This document shows, in pieces, positions 38,149 through 47,760 of a stretch of 64,000 bases of DNA. Each line of letters begins with the position of its first letter. Position 1 is the stretch's first letter. The DNA lies in NCBI GenBank assembly GCA_008032955.1, contig CP032046.1, positions 124,001 through 188,000 of the forward strand. Reading direction: 5' to 3'. This DNA is from Helicobacter pylori. Lineage in GTDB: Bacteria; Campylobacterota; Campylobacteria; Campylobacterales; Helicobacteraceae. The notes beneath the pieces are model-generated. The model saw only the letters and a program-made list of their open reading frames with translations, searched no databases and had not been told where the DNA came from. A program made the translations under genes and the position numbers.

Positions 38149-39152
38149 ATGCTGAGTTTTATCATCAAGCGTATTTTGTGGGCGATCCCCACGCTGTTTG
38201 GAGTGAGCATTATCGTGTTTATGATGGTGCATTTAGTGCCAGGAGATCCGGCGTTAGTGATTTTAGGCGAAAAGGCCAATCAAGCCGCTATTGACGCTTT
38301 AAGGGAGCAATTTGGCTTGAATAAGCCCTTGATAGAGCAGTATTTTTCTTTATCAATAATGTGTTGCATGGCAATTTTGGCACTTCTATCATGACCGGTG
38401 AGCCTGTGATGCATGAGTTTTGGCAACGCTTCCCAGCTACGGTGGAATTGGCTTTAATCGCTTTGTTTATGGCTCTTGTTTTGGGTATTAGCGTTGGCGT
38501 GTTAGCTGCGATCAAACGCTATAGCGTGTTTGATTATTCTAGCATGACTTTCGCTTTAGCCGGGATTTCTATGCCGGTGTTTTGGCTAGGGCTTATGCTG
38601 ATTTATATCTTTAGCGTGCAATTGGGGTGGTTGCCTGTTTTTGGGCGTTTGAGCGATGTGTATTATTTAGATGGCCCCACAGGTCTTTATTTGATAGACA
38701 GCCTGATTGCAAGGGATTATGGGGCGTTTGTGGATACGATCAAGCACTTGATTTTGCCTAGCATTGTGTTAGCCACGGTTTCTACCGCTGTTATTGCCAG
38801 AATGACTCGCGCGAGCATGGCAGAAGTGTCTAAAGAAGATTATGTGCGCACCGCTAAAGCTAAGGGGTGCAGCTCCTTTAGGGTGATTTTTGTGCACACT
38901 TTGCGTAACGCTTTAATCCCTGTAACGACTATCGCAGGCTTGATGTTGGCCGGGCTTTTAGGGGGGAGCATGATAACTGAAACGGTTTTCTCATGGCCTG
39001 GGATTGGTAAGTGGATCGTTAATGCGCTCAACCAGCGCGATTTCCCGATTATCCAGTCCATGTCTTTGATTATTGCCATGATGTATATTGGGGCTAATCT
39101 CTTGGTGGATATTTTATACGCTTTTATTGATCCTAGAATAAGGTTGTCATAA
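38149..39152 (+). pseudogene. dppB: Dipeptide ABC transporter permease DppB, interrupted by a one-base frameshift
   Basis: Inner-membrane permease. The first 65 codons (LSFIIKRILWAIPTLFGVSIIVF, VHLVPGDPALVILGE) run in one frame to about 38345, then the rest continues in another: FGTSIMTGEPVMHEFW, the EAA-type loop AKGCSSFRVIFVHTLRNALIPV, and C-terminal helices. The shift falls at TTTTTCTTT (38343-38351). One extra T gives Tyr-Phe-Phe-Phe-Ile-Asn-Asn-Val and a single 334-residue protein, which is the normal DppB length. As written, the first frame stops at 38394 after 81 codons. An internal start at 38361 could make only the later part. Confidence 0.88.
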
Positions 39153-40009
39153 TGGAGTCTTTTAGAGAGTTTATCCAACAATTCAAAAAAAATAAGGCGG
39201 CAGTGGTTGGGGCATGGATTGTGCTTTTATTGGTAATTTGCGCTGTTTTTGCGCCCCTTTTAGCCCCGCATGATCCTTATGTGCAAAACGCACAAGATCG
39301 CCTTTTAAAGCCTATATGGGAGCATGGGGGGAATGCTAAATACCTTTTAGGCACCGATGATTTGGGGCGCGATATTTTGAGTCGCTTGATCTATGGGGCC
39401 AGGATTTCTTTAACCATAGGGATTGTTTCTATGGGGATTGCGGTCTTTTTTGGCACGATACTAGGGCTAATAGCGGGGTATTTTGGAGGGAAAACAGATG
39501 CAATTATCATGCGTATCATGGACATCATGTTCGCTTTGCCCTCCATTTTATTGATCGTCATTGTGGTCGCGGTGTTAGGGCCTTCACTCACTAACGCCAT
39601 GCTCGCTATTGGGTTTGTGGGGATTCCTGGGTTTGCACGATTGGTGCGCAGTTCTGTGCTAGGCGAAAAAGAAAAAGAATACGTGATCGCTTCTAAAATC
39701 AATGGCTCTTCGCACCTTCGTTTGATGTGTAAGGTGATTTTCCCTAATTGCATTATCCCTTTGATCGTGCAAACGACAATGGGTTTTGCTTCCACGGTTT
39801 TAGAAGCGGCCGCACTGAGCTTTTTAGGTCTTGGGGCCCAACCTCCCAAACCTGAATGGGGAGCGATGCTGATGAACTCCATGCAGTATATCGCTACCGC
39901 TCCTTGGATGCTCGTTTTCCCTGGGGTGATGATTTTTTTAACGGTCATGAGTTTTAATCTGGTAGGCGATGGCATCATGGATGCTTTAGATCCTAAACGC
40001 GCCTCTTAA
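39152..40009 (+). CDS. dppC: Dipeptide ABC transporter permease DppC
   Basis: 285 residues, second permease. Begins with the cytoplasmic QFKKNKAAVVGAWIVLLL helix and the family block LLGTDDLGRDILSRLIYGARISLTIG. The EAA coupling loop appears as VIASKINGSSHLRLMCKVIFPN. Six membrane helices by inspection; the end reads FNLVGDGIMDALDPK. The ATG overlaps the dppB stop by one base. Confidence 0.95.
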   Translation: MESFREFIQQFKKNKAAVVGAWIVLLLVICAVFAPLLAPHDPYVQNAQDRLLKPIWEHGGNAKYLLGTDDLGRDILSRLIYGARISLTIGIVSMGIAVFFGTILGLIAGYFGGKTDAIIMRIMDIMFALPSILLIVIVVAVLGPSLTNAMLAIGFVGIPGFARLVRSSVLGEKEKEYVIASKINGSSHLRLMCKVIFPNCIIPLIVQTTMGFASTVLEAAALSFLGLGAQPPKPEWGAMLMNSMQYIATAPWMLVFPGVMIFLTVMSFNLVGDGIMDALDPKRAS

Positions 40010-40020
40010 AAGGAGCTTGC

Positions 40021-40884
40021 ATGATTTTAGAAGTTAAAAATTTAAAAACTTATTTTTTTACCGATAAGGGCGTGAATAAAGCGGTGGATGGCGTGAGTTT
40101 TGGCTTGAAAAAGTCTCAAACGCTCTGCATTGTAGGGGAGAGTGGGAGCGGGAAGAGCATCACTTCGCTTTCTATTTTAGGGTTGATTGAAAAACCCGGG
40201 AAAATTGTAGGGGGGAGCATTCAATTTTTAGGGCAGGATTTGTTGCAACTCAAAGAAAAGCAAATGCAAAAAGAAATCAGAGGCAAGAAAATTGGCATGA
40301 TCTTTCAAGAGCCTATGACAAGCCTGAACCCTTCCTACACGGTGGGGTTTCAAATCAATGAAGTGCTAAAAATCCACCACCCAAGCCTTAATAAAAAAGA
40401 ACGCTTAGAAAGGGTGGTCTATGAATTAGAGCGTGTGGGCATTCCCCATGCAGGGGATAAATACCATGAATACCCTTTCAATCTCAGCGGAGGGCAGCGC
40501 CAAAGGGTGATGATCGCTATGGCTATGGTGTGTGAGCCTGAAATCTTGATCGCTGATGAGCCTACGACGGCGTTAGATGTAACCATTCAAGCGCAAATTT
40601 TAGAATTGATGAAAGAATTGCAACAAAAAAAAGGCACTTCTATTTTGTTTATCACCCATGATTTAGGCGTGGTGGCACAAATCGCTGATGAAGTGGTGGT
40701 GATGTATAAAGGGCATGTGGTGGAGCAAGCGAGCGCCAAAGAGCTTTTTGCTGATCCAAGACACCCTTATACCAAAGCTCTTTTAAGCGCGATCCCTAAA
40801 CCGGGCAAAGAATACCGCAAAAAACGCTTAGAAACCGTGGATGAAAATGTAGATTATTTGAGTTTTCCAAAGGAGTTACGATGA
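40021..40884 (+). CDS. dppD: Dipeptide ABC transporter ATPase DppD
   Basis: 287 residues. Walker A GESGSGKS, Q-loop FQEPMTSLNPSYTVG, signature LSGGQRQRVMIAMAM, Walker B ILIADEPTTALD and H-loop FITHDLGV. The C-terminal extension (HPYTKALLSAIPKPGKE) is the oligopeptide-transporter type; a Cys-rich cluster found in some DppD C-termini is not seen. Overlaps dppF by four bases; RBS aaaagga. Confidence 0.95.
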   Translation: MILEVKNLKTYFFTDKGVNKAVDGVSFGLKKSQTLCIVGESGSGKSITSLSILGLIEKPGKIVGGSIQFLGQDLLQLKEKQMQKEIRGKKIGMIFQEPMTSLNPSYTVGFQINEVLKIHHPSLNKKERLERVVYELERVGIPHAGDKYHEYPFNLSGGQRQRVMIAMAMVCEPEILIADEPTTALDVTIQAQILELMKELQQKKGTSILFITHDLGVVAQIADEVVVMYKGHVVEQASAKELFADPRHPYTKALLSAIPKPGKEYRKKRLETVDENVDYLSFPKELR

Positions 40885-41687
40885 AGCTCTTAGAAATTAA
40901 AGAATTGAAAAAATCCTATGCGATAGACAGGGGGTTATTCAAGCCTAAAAGAGTGATCCATGCGCTCAATGGGATCAGTTTTGAAGTGGAACAAAATGAA
41001 GTTTTAAGCATCGTGGGGGAGAGCGGTTGCGGGAAAAGCACGACAGCAAAAATTTTAGCCGGGATTGAAAGGCAAGATAGCGGGGCGATTTATTTCAATG
41101 GCAAGCGCCATTTGCATTTTAGCAAACAGGATTGGTTTGATTACCGCAAAAAGGTGCAAATGATTTTTCAAGATCCTTATTCTAGCCTAAACCCTCGGTG
41201 GAAAGTGGGCGAAATTATCGCTGAACCCTTGCTGTTAAATTCTCACTTTTCAAAAAAAGAAATCAAAACAAAAGTGCTAGAGATCATGCAGAAAGTGGGC
41301 TTGAAATTAGAATGGATCGATCGTTACCCCCACCAATTTTCAGGCGGTCAAAGGCAACGAATCGGCATTGCTAGGGCGCTCATTTTGCATCCTAGCGTGG
41401 TGATTTGCGATGAGCCTGTGTCTGCGCTAGATGTGTCCATTCAAGCGCAAGTGTTGAATTTGCTCTTGGATTTGCAAAAAGAAATGGGGCTGACTTATAT
41501 TTTTATCAGCCATGATTTAGGGGTGGTGGAGCATATTAGCGATAAAATCATCGTAATGAATCAGGGGCAAATCGTAGAAACGGGGGATGTGGATAGCGTG
41601 ATAAGCGCTCCAAAGCACCCTTATACGCAGAAATTACTCAATGCGGTGCCGCATTTGGAAAAATCCATGCAAAGATTTTCCAAATAA
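40881..41687 (+). CDS. dppF: Dipeptide ABC transporter ATPase DppF
   Basis: 268 residues. Walker A GESGCGKS, Q-loop FQDPYSSLNPRWKVG, signature FSGGQRQRIGIARAL, Walker B VVICDEPVSALD and H-loop FISHDLGVVEH. The end with KHPYTQKLLNAVPHLEK matches the DppF/OppF tail. Pairs with DppD as the cytoplasmic motor of the DppBC permease. Confidence 0.95.
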   Translation: MKLLEIKELKKSYAIDRGLFKPKRVIHALNGISFEVEQNEVLSIVGESGCGKSTTAKILAGIERQDSGAIYFNGKRHLHFSKQDWFDYRKKVQMIFQDPYSSLNPRWKVGEIIAEPLLLNSHFSKKEIKTKVLEIMQKVGLKLEWIDRYPHQFSGGQRQRIGIARALILHPSVVICDEPVSALDVSIQAQVLNLLLDLQKEMGLTYIFISHDLGVVEHISDKIIVMNQGQIVETGDVDSVISAPKHPYTQKLLNAVPHLEKSMQRFSK

Positions 41688-41706
41688 AAGAAAGGGTATT
41701 TAAGCT

Positions 41707-42789
41707 GTGTTTGTAGATAGCGTGGAAATCATTATCGCTTCGGGTAAGGGGGGGCCTGGAATGGTGAGTTTTAGGCGAGAAAAATTTGTCATTAAAGGAG
41801 GCCCTGATGGAGGCGATGGAGGCGATGGAGGCGATGTGTATTTTGAAGTGGATAACAATACCGACACTTTAGCGAATTTTAGAGGCACCAAACACCACAA
41901 GGCTAAAAACGGGGCTCCAGGAGGCACACGAAATTGCGCAGGCAAAAAGGGCGAAGACAAGATCATTGTTGTGCCGCCAGGAACGCAAGTTTTTGTAGGT
42001 GATGAGTTGTGGCTTGATTTGGTGGAACCTAAAGAAAGGGTGTTAGCCTTAAAAGGAGGCAAGGGGGGGTTAGGGAATGCGCATTTTAAAAGCGCGACTA
42101 AACAGCAACCCACTTACGCGCAAAAAGGCTTGGAGGGGGTTGAAAAATGCGTGCGTTTGGAATTAAAGCTCATCGCTGATATAGGGTTAGTGGGCTTCCC
42201 TAATGCGGGTAAATCCACGCTCATTTCCACCATCTCTAACGCTAGGCCTAAAATCGCTAACTATGAATTTACGACTTTAGTGCCTAACTTAGGGGTTGTG
42301 AGCGTGGATGAAAAAAGCGGATTTTTAATGGCGGATATTCCTGGCATTATTGAAGGGGCTAGCGAGGGAAAAGGCTTAGGGATTAGCTTTTTAAAGCACA
42401 TTGAACGCACCAAAGTTTTAGCCTTTGTTTTAGACGCTTCCAGGCTGGATTTGGGCATTAAAGAGCAATACCAACGCTTGAGATTGGAGTTAGAGAAATT
42501 TTCACCCACTCTGGCCAACAAGCCTTTTGGGGTGTTGCTCAATAAATGCGATGTTGTAGAAAACATTGATGAGATGACTAAGAATTTTTGCGCCTTTTTA
42601 AATTTAGAAGCGCAAAAATTAGAGGCGTTTGATTTAGAGCCGTATTTAGGGTTTTTACACCCCCATTTAACCAGCGATTTTGAAAATAACCCTAATGAAA
42701 AATCAGCGCTCTTTGTCTTACCCCTTTCAGCGGTTAGCGCTCTTAATACGCATGCACTTAAATTTGTGTTGTTGGAAGCGTTACAATGA
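41707..42789 (+). CDS. obgE: Obg-family ribosome-associated GTPase
   Basis: 360 residues, GTG start. The N-terminal Obg fold is glycine-rich ([45 protein letters not shown]). The G domain has G1 [11 protein letters not shown]3 [10 protein letters not shown] and G4 NKCD. Needed for late 50S maturation and growth control. Located after dppF (19-base gap) and near rplU-rpmA, with which obg is linked in many bacteria; here dppABCDF separates them. Confidence 0.96.
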   Translation: MFVDSVEIIIASGKGGPGMVSFRREKFVIKGGPDGGDGGDGGDVYFEVDNNTDTLANFRGTKHHKAKNGAPGGTRNCAGKKGEDKIIVVPPGTQVFVGDELWLDLVEPKERVLALKGGKGGLGNAHFKSATKQQPTYAQKGLEGVEKCVRLELKLIADIGLVGFPNAGKSTLISTISNARPKIANYEFTTLVPNLGVVSVDEKSGFLMADIPGIIEGASEGKGLGISFLKHIERTKVLAFVLDASRLDLGIKEQYQRLRLELEKFSPTLANKPFGVLLNKCDVVENIDEMTKNFCAFLNLEAQKLEAFDLEPYLGFLHPHLTSDFENNPNEKSALFVLPLSAVSALNTHALKFVLLEALQ

Positions 42790-42904
42790 AGCCCTGTTGT
42801 ATTTGAAAATAGTTTAATCAAGCCAGATACACTCCACTAAATTATAGCGTGTGGGGTGGGATTATAGAGGGTGTTTCATAAGATGTGCAAAGACACACGC
42901 ATAG

Positions 42905-42910
42905 TATAAT
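42905..42910 (+). promoter_or_regulatory. -10 box upstream of the polysaccharide-lyase-like gene
   Basis: TATAAT in catagTATAATggcg, 74 bases before the ATG at 42984, in a 194-base gap after obgE. The predicted leader would be about 65 bases. Nothing else is recognised in the gap. Confidence 0.55.
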
Positions 42911-42983
42911 GGCGTGAAATTTCTGTTGTTAAAAGCGTTGCCATAAAACGCTATTTTTTAATCAATTCAAGCAAAGGCGAGAG

Positions 42984-43979
42984 ATGAAAAGATTTGTTTT
43001 ATTCTTGTTGTTCATATGTGTTTGCGTTTGCGTTCAAGCTTACGCTGAGCAAGATTACTTTTTTAGGGATTTTAAATCTAGAGATTTGCCTAAAAAACTC
43101 CATCTTGATAAAAAGCTCTCCCAAACAATACAGCCATGCGCGCAACTTAACGCATCAAAACACTACACTTCTACCGGGGTTAGAGAGCCTGATAAATGCA
43201 CAAAGAGTTTTAAAAAATCCGCTGTCATGTCCTATGACTTAGCGCTAGGTTATTTAGTGAGCCAAAATGAACCATACGGCTTAAAAGCTATAGAAATTTT
43301 AAACGCTTGGGCTAAAGAGCTTCAAAGCGTGGATACTTATCAGAGCGAGGATGATATCAATTTTTACATGCCTTATATGAACATGGCTTATTGGTTTGTC
43401 AAAAAGGCATTTCCTAGCCCAGAATACGAAGATTTCGTTAAGCAGATGCGCCAGTATTCTCAATCAGCTCTTAACACTAACCATGGGGCGTGGGGCATTC
43501 TTTTTGATGTGAGTTCTGCGCTAGCGCTAGATGATCATGCCCTTTTGCACAATAGTGCTAATCGGTGGCAGGATTGGATATTTAAAGCCATAGATGAGAG
43601 TGGGGTTATTGCTAGCGCGATCACTAGGAGCGATACGAGCGATTATCATGGCGGCCCTACAAAGGGCATTAAGGGGATAGCTTATACCAATTTCGCGCTT
43701 CTTGCGCTAACTATATCAGGCGAATTGCTTTTTGAGAACGGGTATGATTTGTGGGGCAGTGGAGCCGGGCAAAGGCTCTCTGTAGCGTATAACAAAGCCG
43801 CAACATGGATTTTAAACCCTGAAACTTTCCCTTATTTCCAGCCTAACCTCATTGGGGTGCATAACAACGCCTATTTCATTATTTTAGCCAAGCATTATTC
43901 CAGTCCTAGTGCGGATGAGTTGTTAAAACAAGGCGATTTGCATGAAGATGGTTTCAGGTTGAAACTCCGATCGCCATGA
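42984..43979 (+). CDS. Secreted alginate-lyase-superfamily (PL5-like) protein
   Basis: 331 residues. A signal peptide (RFVLFLLFICVCVCVQAYA) with several Cys is followed by an alpha-toroid domain: MSYDLALGYLVSQNEPYGLKA, INFYMPYMNMAYWFVKKAF and NTNHGAWGILFDVSSALAL (the N-x-H motif with the putative catalytic His), then RSDTSDYHGGPTKGIKGIAY. This is the layout of periplasmic alginate lyases. H. pylori makes no alginate, so the true substrate may be another uronate or a host glycan. A short tail without extra domains. Not in an obvious operon. Confidence 0.75.
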   Translation: MKRFVLFLLFICVCVCVQAYAEQDYFFRDFKSRDLPKKLHLDKKLSQTIQPCAQLNASKHYTSTGVREPDKCTKSFKKSAVMSYDLALGYLVSQNEPYGLKAIEILNAWAKELQSVDTYQSEDDINFYMPYMNMAYWFVKKAFPSPEYEDFVKQMRQYSQSALNTNHGAWGILFDVSSALALDDHALLHNSANRWQDWIFKAIDESGVIASAITRSDTSDYHGGPTKGIKGIAYTNFALLALTISGELLFENGYDLWGSGAGQRLSVAYNKAATWILNPETFPYFQPNLIGVHNNAYFIILAKHYSSPSADELLKQGDLHEDGFRLKLRSP

Positions 43980-44198
43980 ATTGTTCTGTATTCAAGATCA
44001 TAGCGTAGAGGTTGTTCCCTTTTCTTAAGTCATGCGCTTCAATAAAAATATTTTTTTTACTGATTCAGAAAGTTTGGTTCAGTCAGCATTATTTACAAAA
44101 AGAGTTTAAAATAAACGCAATTGTATCTCTAGGCTGTATTTAGAGTGCAAATGATTATCAAAATGAATCGTTTTAGTTGTAAGCGTGCTTGTTTACAC

Positions 44199-44217
44199 TA
44201 AAATAATAAGCGTTATT
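44199..44217 (+). promoter_or_regulatory. Candidate -10 plus AATAA-gcg-TTATT operator before the YceI-like gene
   Basis: TAAAAT (44199-44204) overlaps the imperfect palindrome AATAA-gcg-TTATT (44205-44217), 27-45 bases before the ATG. Its A/T-rich arms resemble Fur-type half sites but the spacing is not the 7-1-7 ideal. The 264-base gap 43980-44243 holds no other feature that I can support. Confidence 0.35.
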
Positions 44218-44243
44218 GATAAGACCACATTAAAGGATAATGA

Positions 44244-44798
44244 ATGAAAAAAATGGTTTTGGTATCGGTTTTACTAGCAGGGTTTTTGCAAGCGGTGAAT
44301 TTGGATTTATCTTCGGCTAAGCTAACATGGACAGCCTTTAAAACTAAGGCTAAAACGCCAGTAAATGGGAGTTTTGAAAGCATTACTTATAAACTGGGTA
44401 AATCTCAAGATAGTTTGAAAACCCTTTTAGAAGGGGCGAATGCGAGCATGGATAGCTTGAAAGTCAATTTAGGCGATGAATTGAAAAATAAAAATGTTAA
44501 AGAAGCTTTTTTCGCTCTTTTTAAAAACACTAACATCAAAGTAACTTTTAGGAATGTGATAGAAGGCGATCATGCAGGTTCTCTCACGGCTTATGTGAGG
44601 ATGAATGAAAAGCTGGTGAAAGTGCCTATGCAATACACGATTGCTGAGGATAAGCTCGTGGTTAAAGGGGTTTTGGATTTATTGAATTTTGGCTTGAAAA
44701 ACGAATTAGCGAGCTTGGCCAAACGATGCGAGAGTTTTCATGAGGGCTTGACTTGGTCGCAAGTGGAAATCCAATTTGAAAGCATGATTAAGGGATAA
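44244..44798 (+). CDS. YceI-like periplasmic protein
   Basis: 184 residues. A signal peptide (KKMVLVSVLLAGFLQAVN) precedes a lipocalin-like barrel: LDLSSAKLTWTAFKTKAKTPVNGSF is the YceI opening ('..s.v.wtg.k....v.G.F'), followed by SLKVNLGDELKNKNVKEAFF and VTFRNVIEGDHAGSLTAYVRMN. The family binds isoprenoid-type or amphiphilic ligands and is often induced by acid or base stress. Its own promoter region is upstream. hemL begins ten bases after its stop. Confidence 0.8.
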   Translation: MKKMVLVSVLLAGFLQAVNLDLSSAKLTWTAFKTKAKTPVNGSFESITYKLGKSQDSLKTLLEGANASMDSLKVNLGDELKNKNVKEAFFALFKNTNIKVTFRNVIEGDHAGSLTAYVRMNEKLVKVPMQYTIAEDKLVVKGVLDLLNFGLKNELASLAKRCESFHEGLTWSQVEIQFESMIKG

Positions 44799-44807
44799 TG
44801 TAAAATC

Positions 44808-46100
44808 ATGGAGTTGTTGCACAGCATTAATGATTTTAATGAAGCTAAGCAGGTGATCGCTGGGGGGGTCAATTCGCCTGTGAGAGCGTTTAAGAGCGTT
44901 AAAGGCACTCCGCCCTTTATCTTAAAAGGTAAAGGGGCGTATCTTTATGATGTGGATAACAATCATTATATAGATTTTGTGCAAAGTTGGGGGCCTTTGA
45001 TTTTTGGGCATGCTGATGAAGAAATTGAAGAAAATATTATTAATGTATTAAAAAAAGGCACTTCTTTTGGTGCTCCCACAGAGTTAGAAACCACTTTAGC
45101 TAAGGAAATCATTTCTTGTTATGAAGGCTTAGATAAGGTGCGTTTAGTGAGTAGCGGCACGGAAGCGACCATGAGTGCAATACGACTCGCTAGAGCTTAT
45201 AGCCAAAAAGACGATTTGATCAAGTTTGAAGGGTGCTATCATGGGCATAGCGACTCTTTATTGGTGAAAGCGGGTAGCGGGTGTGCTACTTTTGGATCGC
45301 CTTCTTCTTTAGGCGTGCCGAACGATTTTAGCAAACACACTTTAGTGGCTCGTTATAACGATTTAAACTCCACAGAAGAATGCTTTAAAAAAGGCGATGT
45401 GGGTTGTGTTATCATTGAACCCATTGCCGGGAATATGGGGTTAGTGCCGGCTCAAAAAGAGTTTTTATTGGGCTTAAAGGCTTTGTGTGAAAAATACCAA
45501 GCGGTGCTGATTTTAGATGAAGTGATGAGCGGGTTTAGAGCGAGTTTGAGCGGTTCGCAAGAATTTTATGGCGTGGTGCCGGATTTGGTAACCTTTGGTA
45601 AGGTGATAGGCGCTGGGCTTCCTTTGGCGTGTTTTGGGGGGCGTGCGGAAATCATGGACTTGCTCTCACCCATTGGAGGCGTGTATCAAGCAGGCACATT
45701 GAGCGGTAACCCCCTAGCGGTGTGCGCGGGGTTGAGTGCGCTTTATAAAATCAAAAGAGACAAAACCCTTTATACCCGCTTAAACGCTTTAGCTATTCGT
45801 TTGACTCAAGGTTTACAAAAGAGTGCTCAAAGTTATAACATCGCTTTACAGACACTCAACATAGGGAGCATGTTTGGCTTTTTCTTTAACAAAAATGCGG
45901 TGCATGATTTTGATGACGCTTTAAAAAGCGATACCGAAATGTTTGCGAAATTCCACCAAAAAATGCTCTTTAAGGGCGTGTATTTGGCGTGTTCAAGCTT
46001 TGAAACCGGCTTTATTTGCGAGCCTATGACTGAAGAGATGATTGATTTGGTGGTTGCAAAGGCCGATGAAAGTTTTGATGAAATCATAAAAGGTGTGTGA
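44808..46100 (+). CDS. hemL: Glutamate-1-semialdehyde 2,1-aminomutase
   Basis: 430 residues, PLP-dependent class III aminotransferase fold. Converts glutamate-1-semialdehyde to 5-aminolevulinate in the C5 heme pathway. Signatures are [62 protein letters not shown] and the Schiff-base Lys in [12 protein letters not shown]. Heme made here is needed for catalase and cytochromes; a heme-degrading enzyme, HugZ, is in the same window. Overlaps the next gene by four bases. Confidence 0.96.
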   Translation: MELLHSINDFNEAKQVIAGGVNSPVRAFKSVKGTPPFILKGKGAYLYDVDNNHYIDFVQSWGPLIFGHADEEIEENIINVLKKGTSFGAPTELETTLAKEIISCYEGLDKVRLVSSGTEATMSAIRLARAYSQKDDLIKFEGCYHGHSDSLLVKAGSGCATFGSPSSLGVPNDFSKHTLVARYNDLNSTEECFKKGDVGCVIIEPIAGNMGLVPAQKEFLLGLKALCEKYQAVLILDEVMSGFRASLSGSQEFYGVVPDLVTFGKVIGAGLPLACFGGRAEIMDLLSPIGGVYQAGTLSGNPLAVCAGLSALYKIKRDKTLYTRLNALAIRLTQGLQKSAQSYNIALQTLNIGSMFGFFFNKNAVHDFDDALKSDTEMFAKFHQKMLFKGVYLACSSFETGFICEPMTEEMIDLVVAKADESFDEIIKGV

Positions 46101-46369
46101 ATTTTTTGAAAAAGCCAAAGTATTATAAATTCATAGAGGGGGCGAATTATTTGAGCTTGGGGCTTTCTATGGTGGTAGCGATCCTTATGGGCGTGGCTAT
46201 AGGCTATGGGCTTAAAAAACTCACTCACATTTCGTGGCTTTTTTGGCTTGGGGTTATTTGGGGCGTGTTAGCGAGCTTTCTCAATGTCTATAAAGCTTAT
46301 AAAAACATGCAAAAAGACTATGAAGAACTAGCCAAAGACCCTAAATACACACAAAATAAAACAAAATAA
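46097..46369 (+). CDS. AtpZ/AtpI-type small membrane protein
   Basis: 90 residues, GTG start overlapping the hemL stop. Two membrane helices: [25 protein letters not shown] and [23 protein letters not shown]. The helix-Gly-rich turn-helix with terminal 'G..aGflN.Y+' pattern is that of PF09527 (ATPase_gene1/AtpZ), usually encoded before F-type ATP synthase genes. Here it is distant from atp genes. Paired with the next membrane protein, which may be an AtpI counterpart. Confidence 0.7.
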   Translation: MNFLKKPKYYKFIEGANYLSLGLSMVVAILMGVAIGYGLKKLTHISWLFWLGVIWGVLASFLNVYKAYKNMQKDYEELAKDPKYTQNKTK

Positions 46370-46384
46370 ATCCAATCAAATCCC

Positions 46385-46786
46385 ATGTGCCAAATCCAAT
46401 GCTTGCTTGTTTTACTTTTTATCAATATAGTTAGTGCTACCATCGTTTATTTTTTCCAAGCGTTTCAAGGGGTTTTGAATTTTGAAGGGGGGTTTTTAGG
46501 GTTTTTTATTGTGGCGTTGTCTTCGTATTACGGCGTTAAAAAGCGTTTGGATTTAAGGAAACAAAATGGAGAAAAAGAAGAAAAGCAAAAATTCCAAAAA
46601 TTCGCTCTGGGCTTGGAAATGTCTTTTAATGTGTGGCGTTTAGGGGGGTATGGGGTTTTACTAGGCATTTTAGGAGCGCTTTTATTTTCGCATCTTTTTA
46701 ACGGATTGTCGTTTCTTATCGGCGTGTTTGTAAGCTCGCTCTCTAGCGCGTTATTACGATTCTTAAACAATAATGGTAAGTTTTGA
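46385..46786 (+). CDS. Small integral membrane protein, possibly AtpI-like
   Basis: 133 residues, four hydrophobic segments: IQCLLVLLFINIVSATIVYFF; GGFLGFFIVALSSYYGVKKRL; LGGYGVLLGILGALLFSHLF; LSFLIGVFVSSLSSALLRFL. A basic, Lys-rich loop separates the second and third. Topology and position after an AtpZ-like gene fit AtpI, but there is no diagnostic motif that I can claim. It begins 15 bases after its neighbour without a strong RBS. Confidence 0.55.
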   Translation: MCQIQCLLVLLFINIVSATIVYFFQAFQGVLNFEGGFLGFFIVALSSYYGVKKRLDLRKQNGEKEEKQKFQKFALGLEMSFNVWRLGGYGVLLGILGALLFSHLFNGLSFLIGVFVSSLSSALLRFLNNNGKF

Positions 46787-46869
46787 CACAAACGCATAAG
46801 GATTTTAACCCCTTTAACCCTCTTTTAATTTTCAATCCTATACAATAAAAAGAAAAATGGGAGTGGATT

Positions 46870-47748
46870 TTGAAAACAAAAAATTCCGCCAAAAGAATCC
46901 TAAAAACCGCCGTGATTCAAATGCAATCCAAACCTTACGCCTTAAATGAAAACCTGCAATTAGCGCTCAACCTAGCCAAAGAAGCCCACGACAAAGGCGC
47001 GAATCTCATTGTTTTACCGGAATTGTTTGATAGCGGTTATTTCGTGAATGATAAAGACGCGGATTTTGGGTTGGATTTTAAAGCGATAGAGCATAGCGAG
47101 CTAAAAAGCGAGACTTTGAGAGCGTTAAGCGATTTTGCGAAATCTAGCGATACGCATATTGTGGCATGCAGCATTGAAAGAACGAATAAAAAACTCTACG
47201 ATAGTGCTTATATCATTCCACCAAAGGTCGGGATCGTTGGCAAGCATCGTAAAATCTATTTGTGGGGCGATGAAAAATCGCGCTTCAAAAGGGGCAAAAA
47301 ATACGAGGTTTTTACGCTGGATTTTGGGGATTTTAGCGCGAAAGTGGGTTTGCAAATTTGCTATGAAATCGGCTTTGGCGTGGGTGCGAATTTGCTTGCG
47401 TTACAAGGAGCAGAGGTTTTAATCTATCCTAGCGCGTTTGGCAAAGCCAGGGCTTATAATTGGGATTTATTGAGCAAGGCTAGAGCGTTAGAAAATGGCT
47501 GTTTTGTGTGCGCGTGCAATCATAGTGGGGAAGAAACTAACGCTCAATTAAAACAAACGCTAGAGTTTGCCGGCGATTCAAGAATCATCGCACCCAATGG
47601 GAAAATCATCGCGCAAGCCACCAAGCTTAATGAAGTCATTTTCGCTGAAATGGATTTAAACGAAGTGGCGTTGCAACGCCAAAAAATCCCTTATTTACAA
47701 GATTTTGACACCAAACTCACCAAAAAGGGGTTTGGAAAATTCACTTAA
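46870..47748 (+). CDS. Carbon-nitrogen hydrolase (nitrilase superfamily)
   Basis: 292 residues from a TTG (gggag 10-14 bases upstream); the first in-frame ATG is 16 residues in and would remove the first strand (KTAVIQMQSKP). The triad is Glu in IVLPELFDSGYF, Lys in GKHRKIYLW and Cys in VGLQICYEIGF. The family includes omega-amidases, carbamoylputrescine amidases and others; the substrate cannot be assigned. The product is probably ammonia plus a carboxylic acid. pgdA follows after 12 bases, so the two are likely co-transcribed. Confidence 0.85.
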   Translation: MKTKNSAKRILKTAVIQMQSKPYALNENLQLALNLAKEAHDKGANLIVLPELFDSGYFVNDKDADFGLDFKAIEHSELKSETLRALSDFAKSSDTHIVACSIERTNKKLYDSAYIIPPKVGIVGKHRKIYLWGDEKSRFKRGKKYEVFTLDFGDFSAKVGLQICYEIGFGVGANLLALQGAEVLIYPSAFGKARAYNWDLLSKARALENGCFVCACNHSGEETNAQLKQTLEFAGDSRIIAPNGKIIAQATKLNEVIFAEMDLNEVALQRQKIPYLQDFDTKLTKKGFGKFT

Positions 47749-47760
47749 AAAGGAGCGATT

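Noticed and set aside
39391..39978. 195-codon minus-strand frame opposite dppC
   Set aside because: Shadow of a membrane-protein gene (rich in Met, Pro and Ile) with no initiation signal.
41700..42113. Pro/Ser-rich minus-strand frame opposite obgE
   Set aside because: It arises from the Gly-rich Obg fold read backwards (GGN codons become Pro/Thr/Ser codons).
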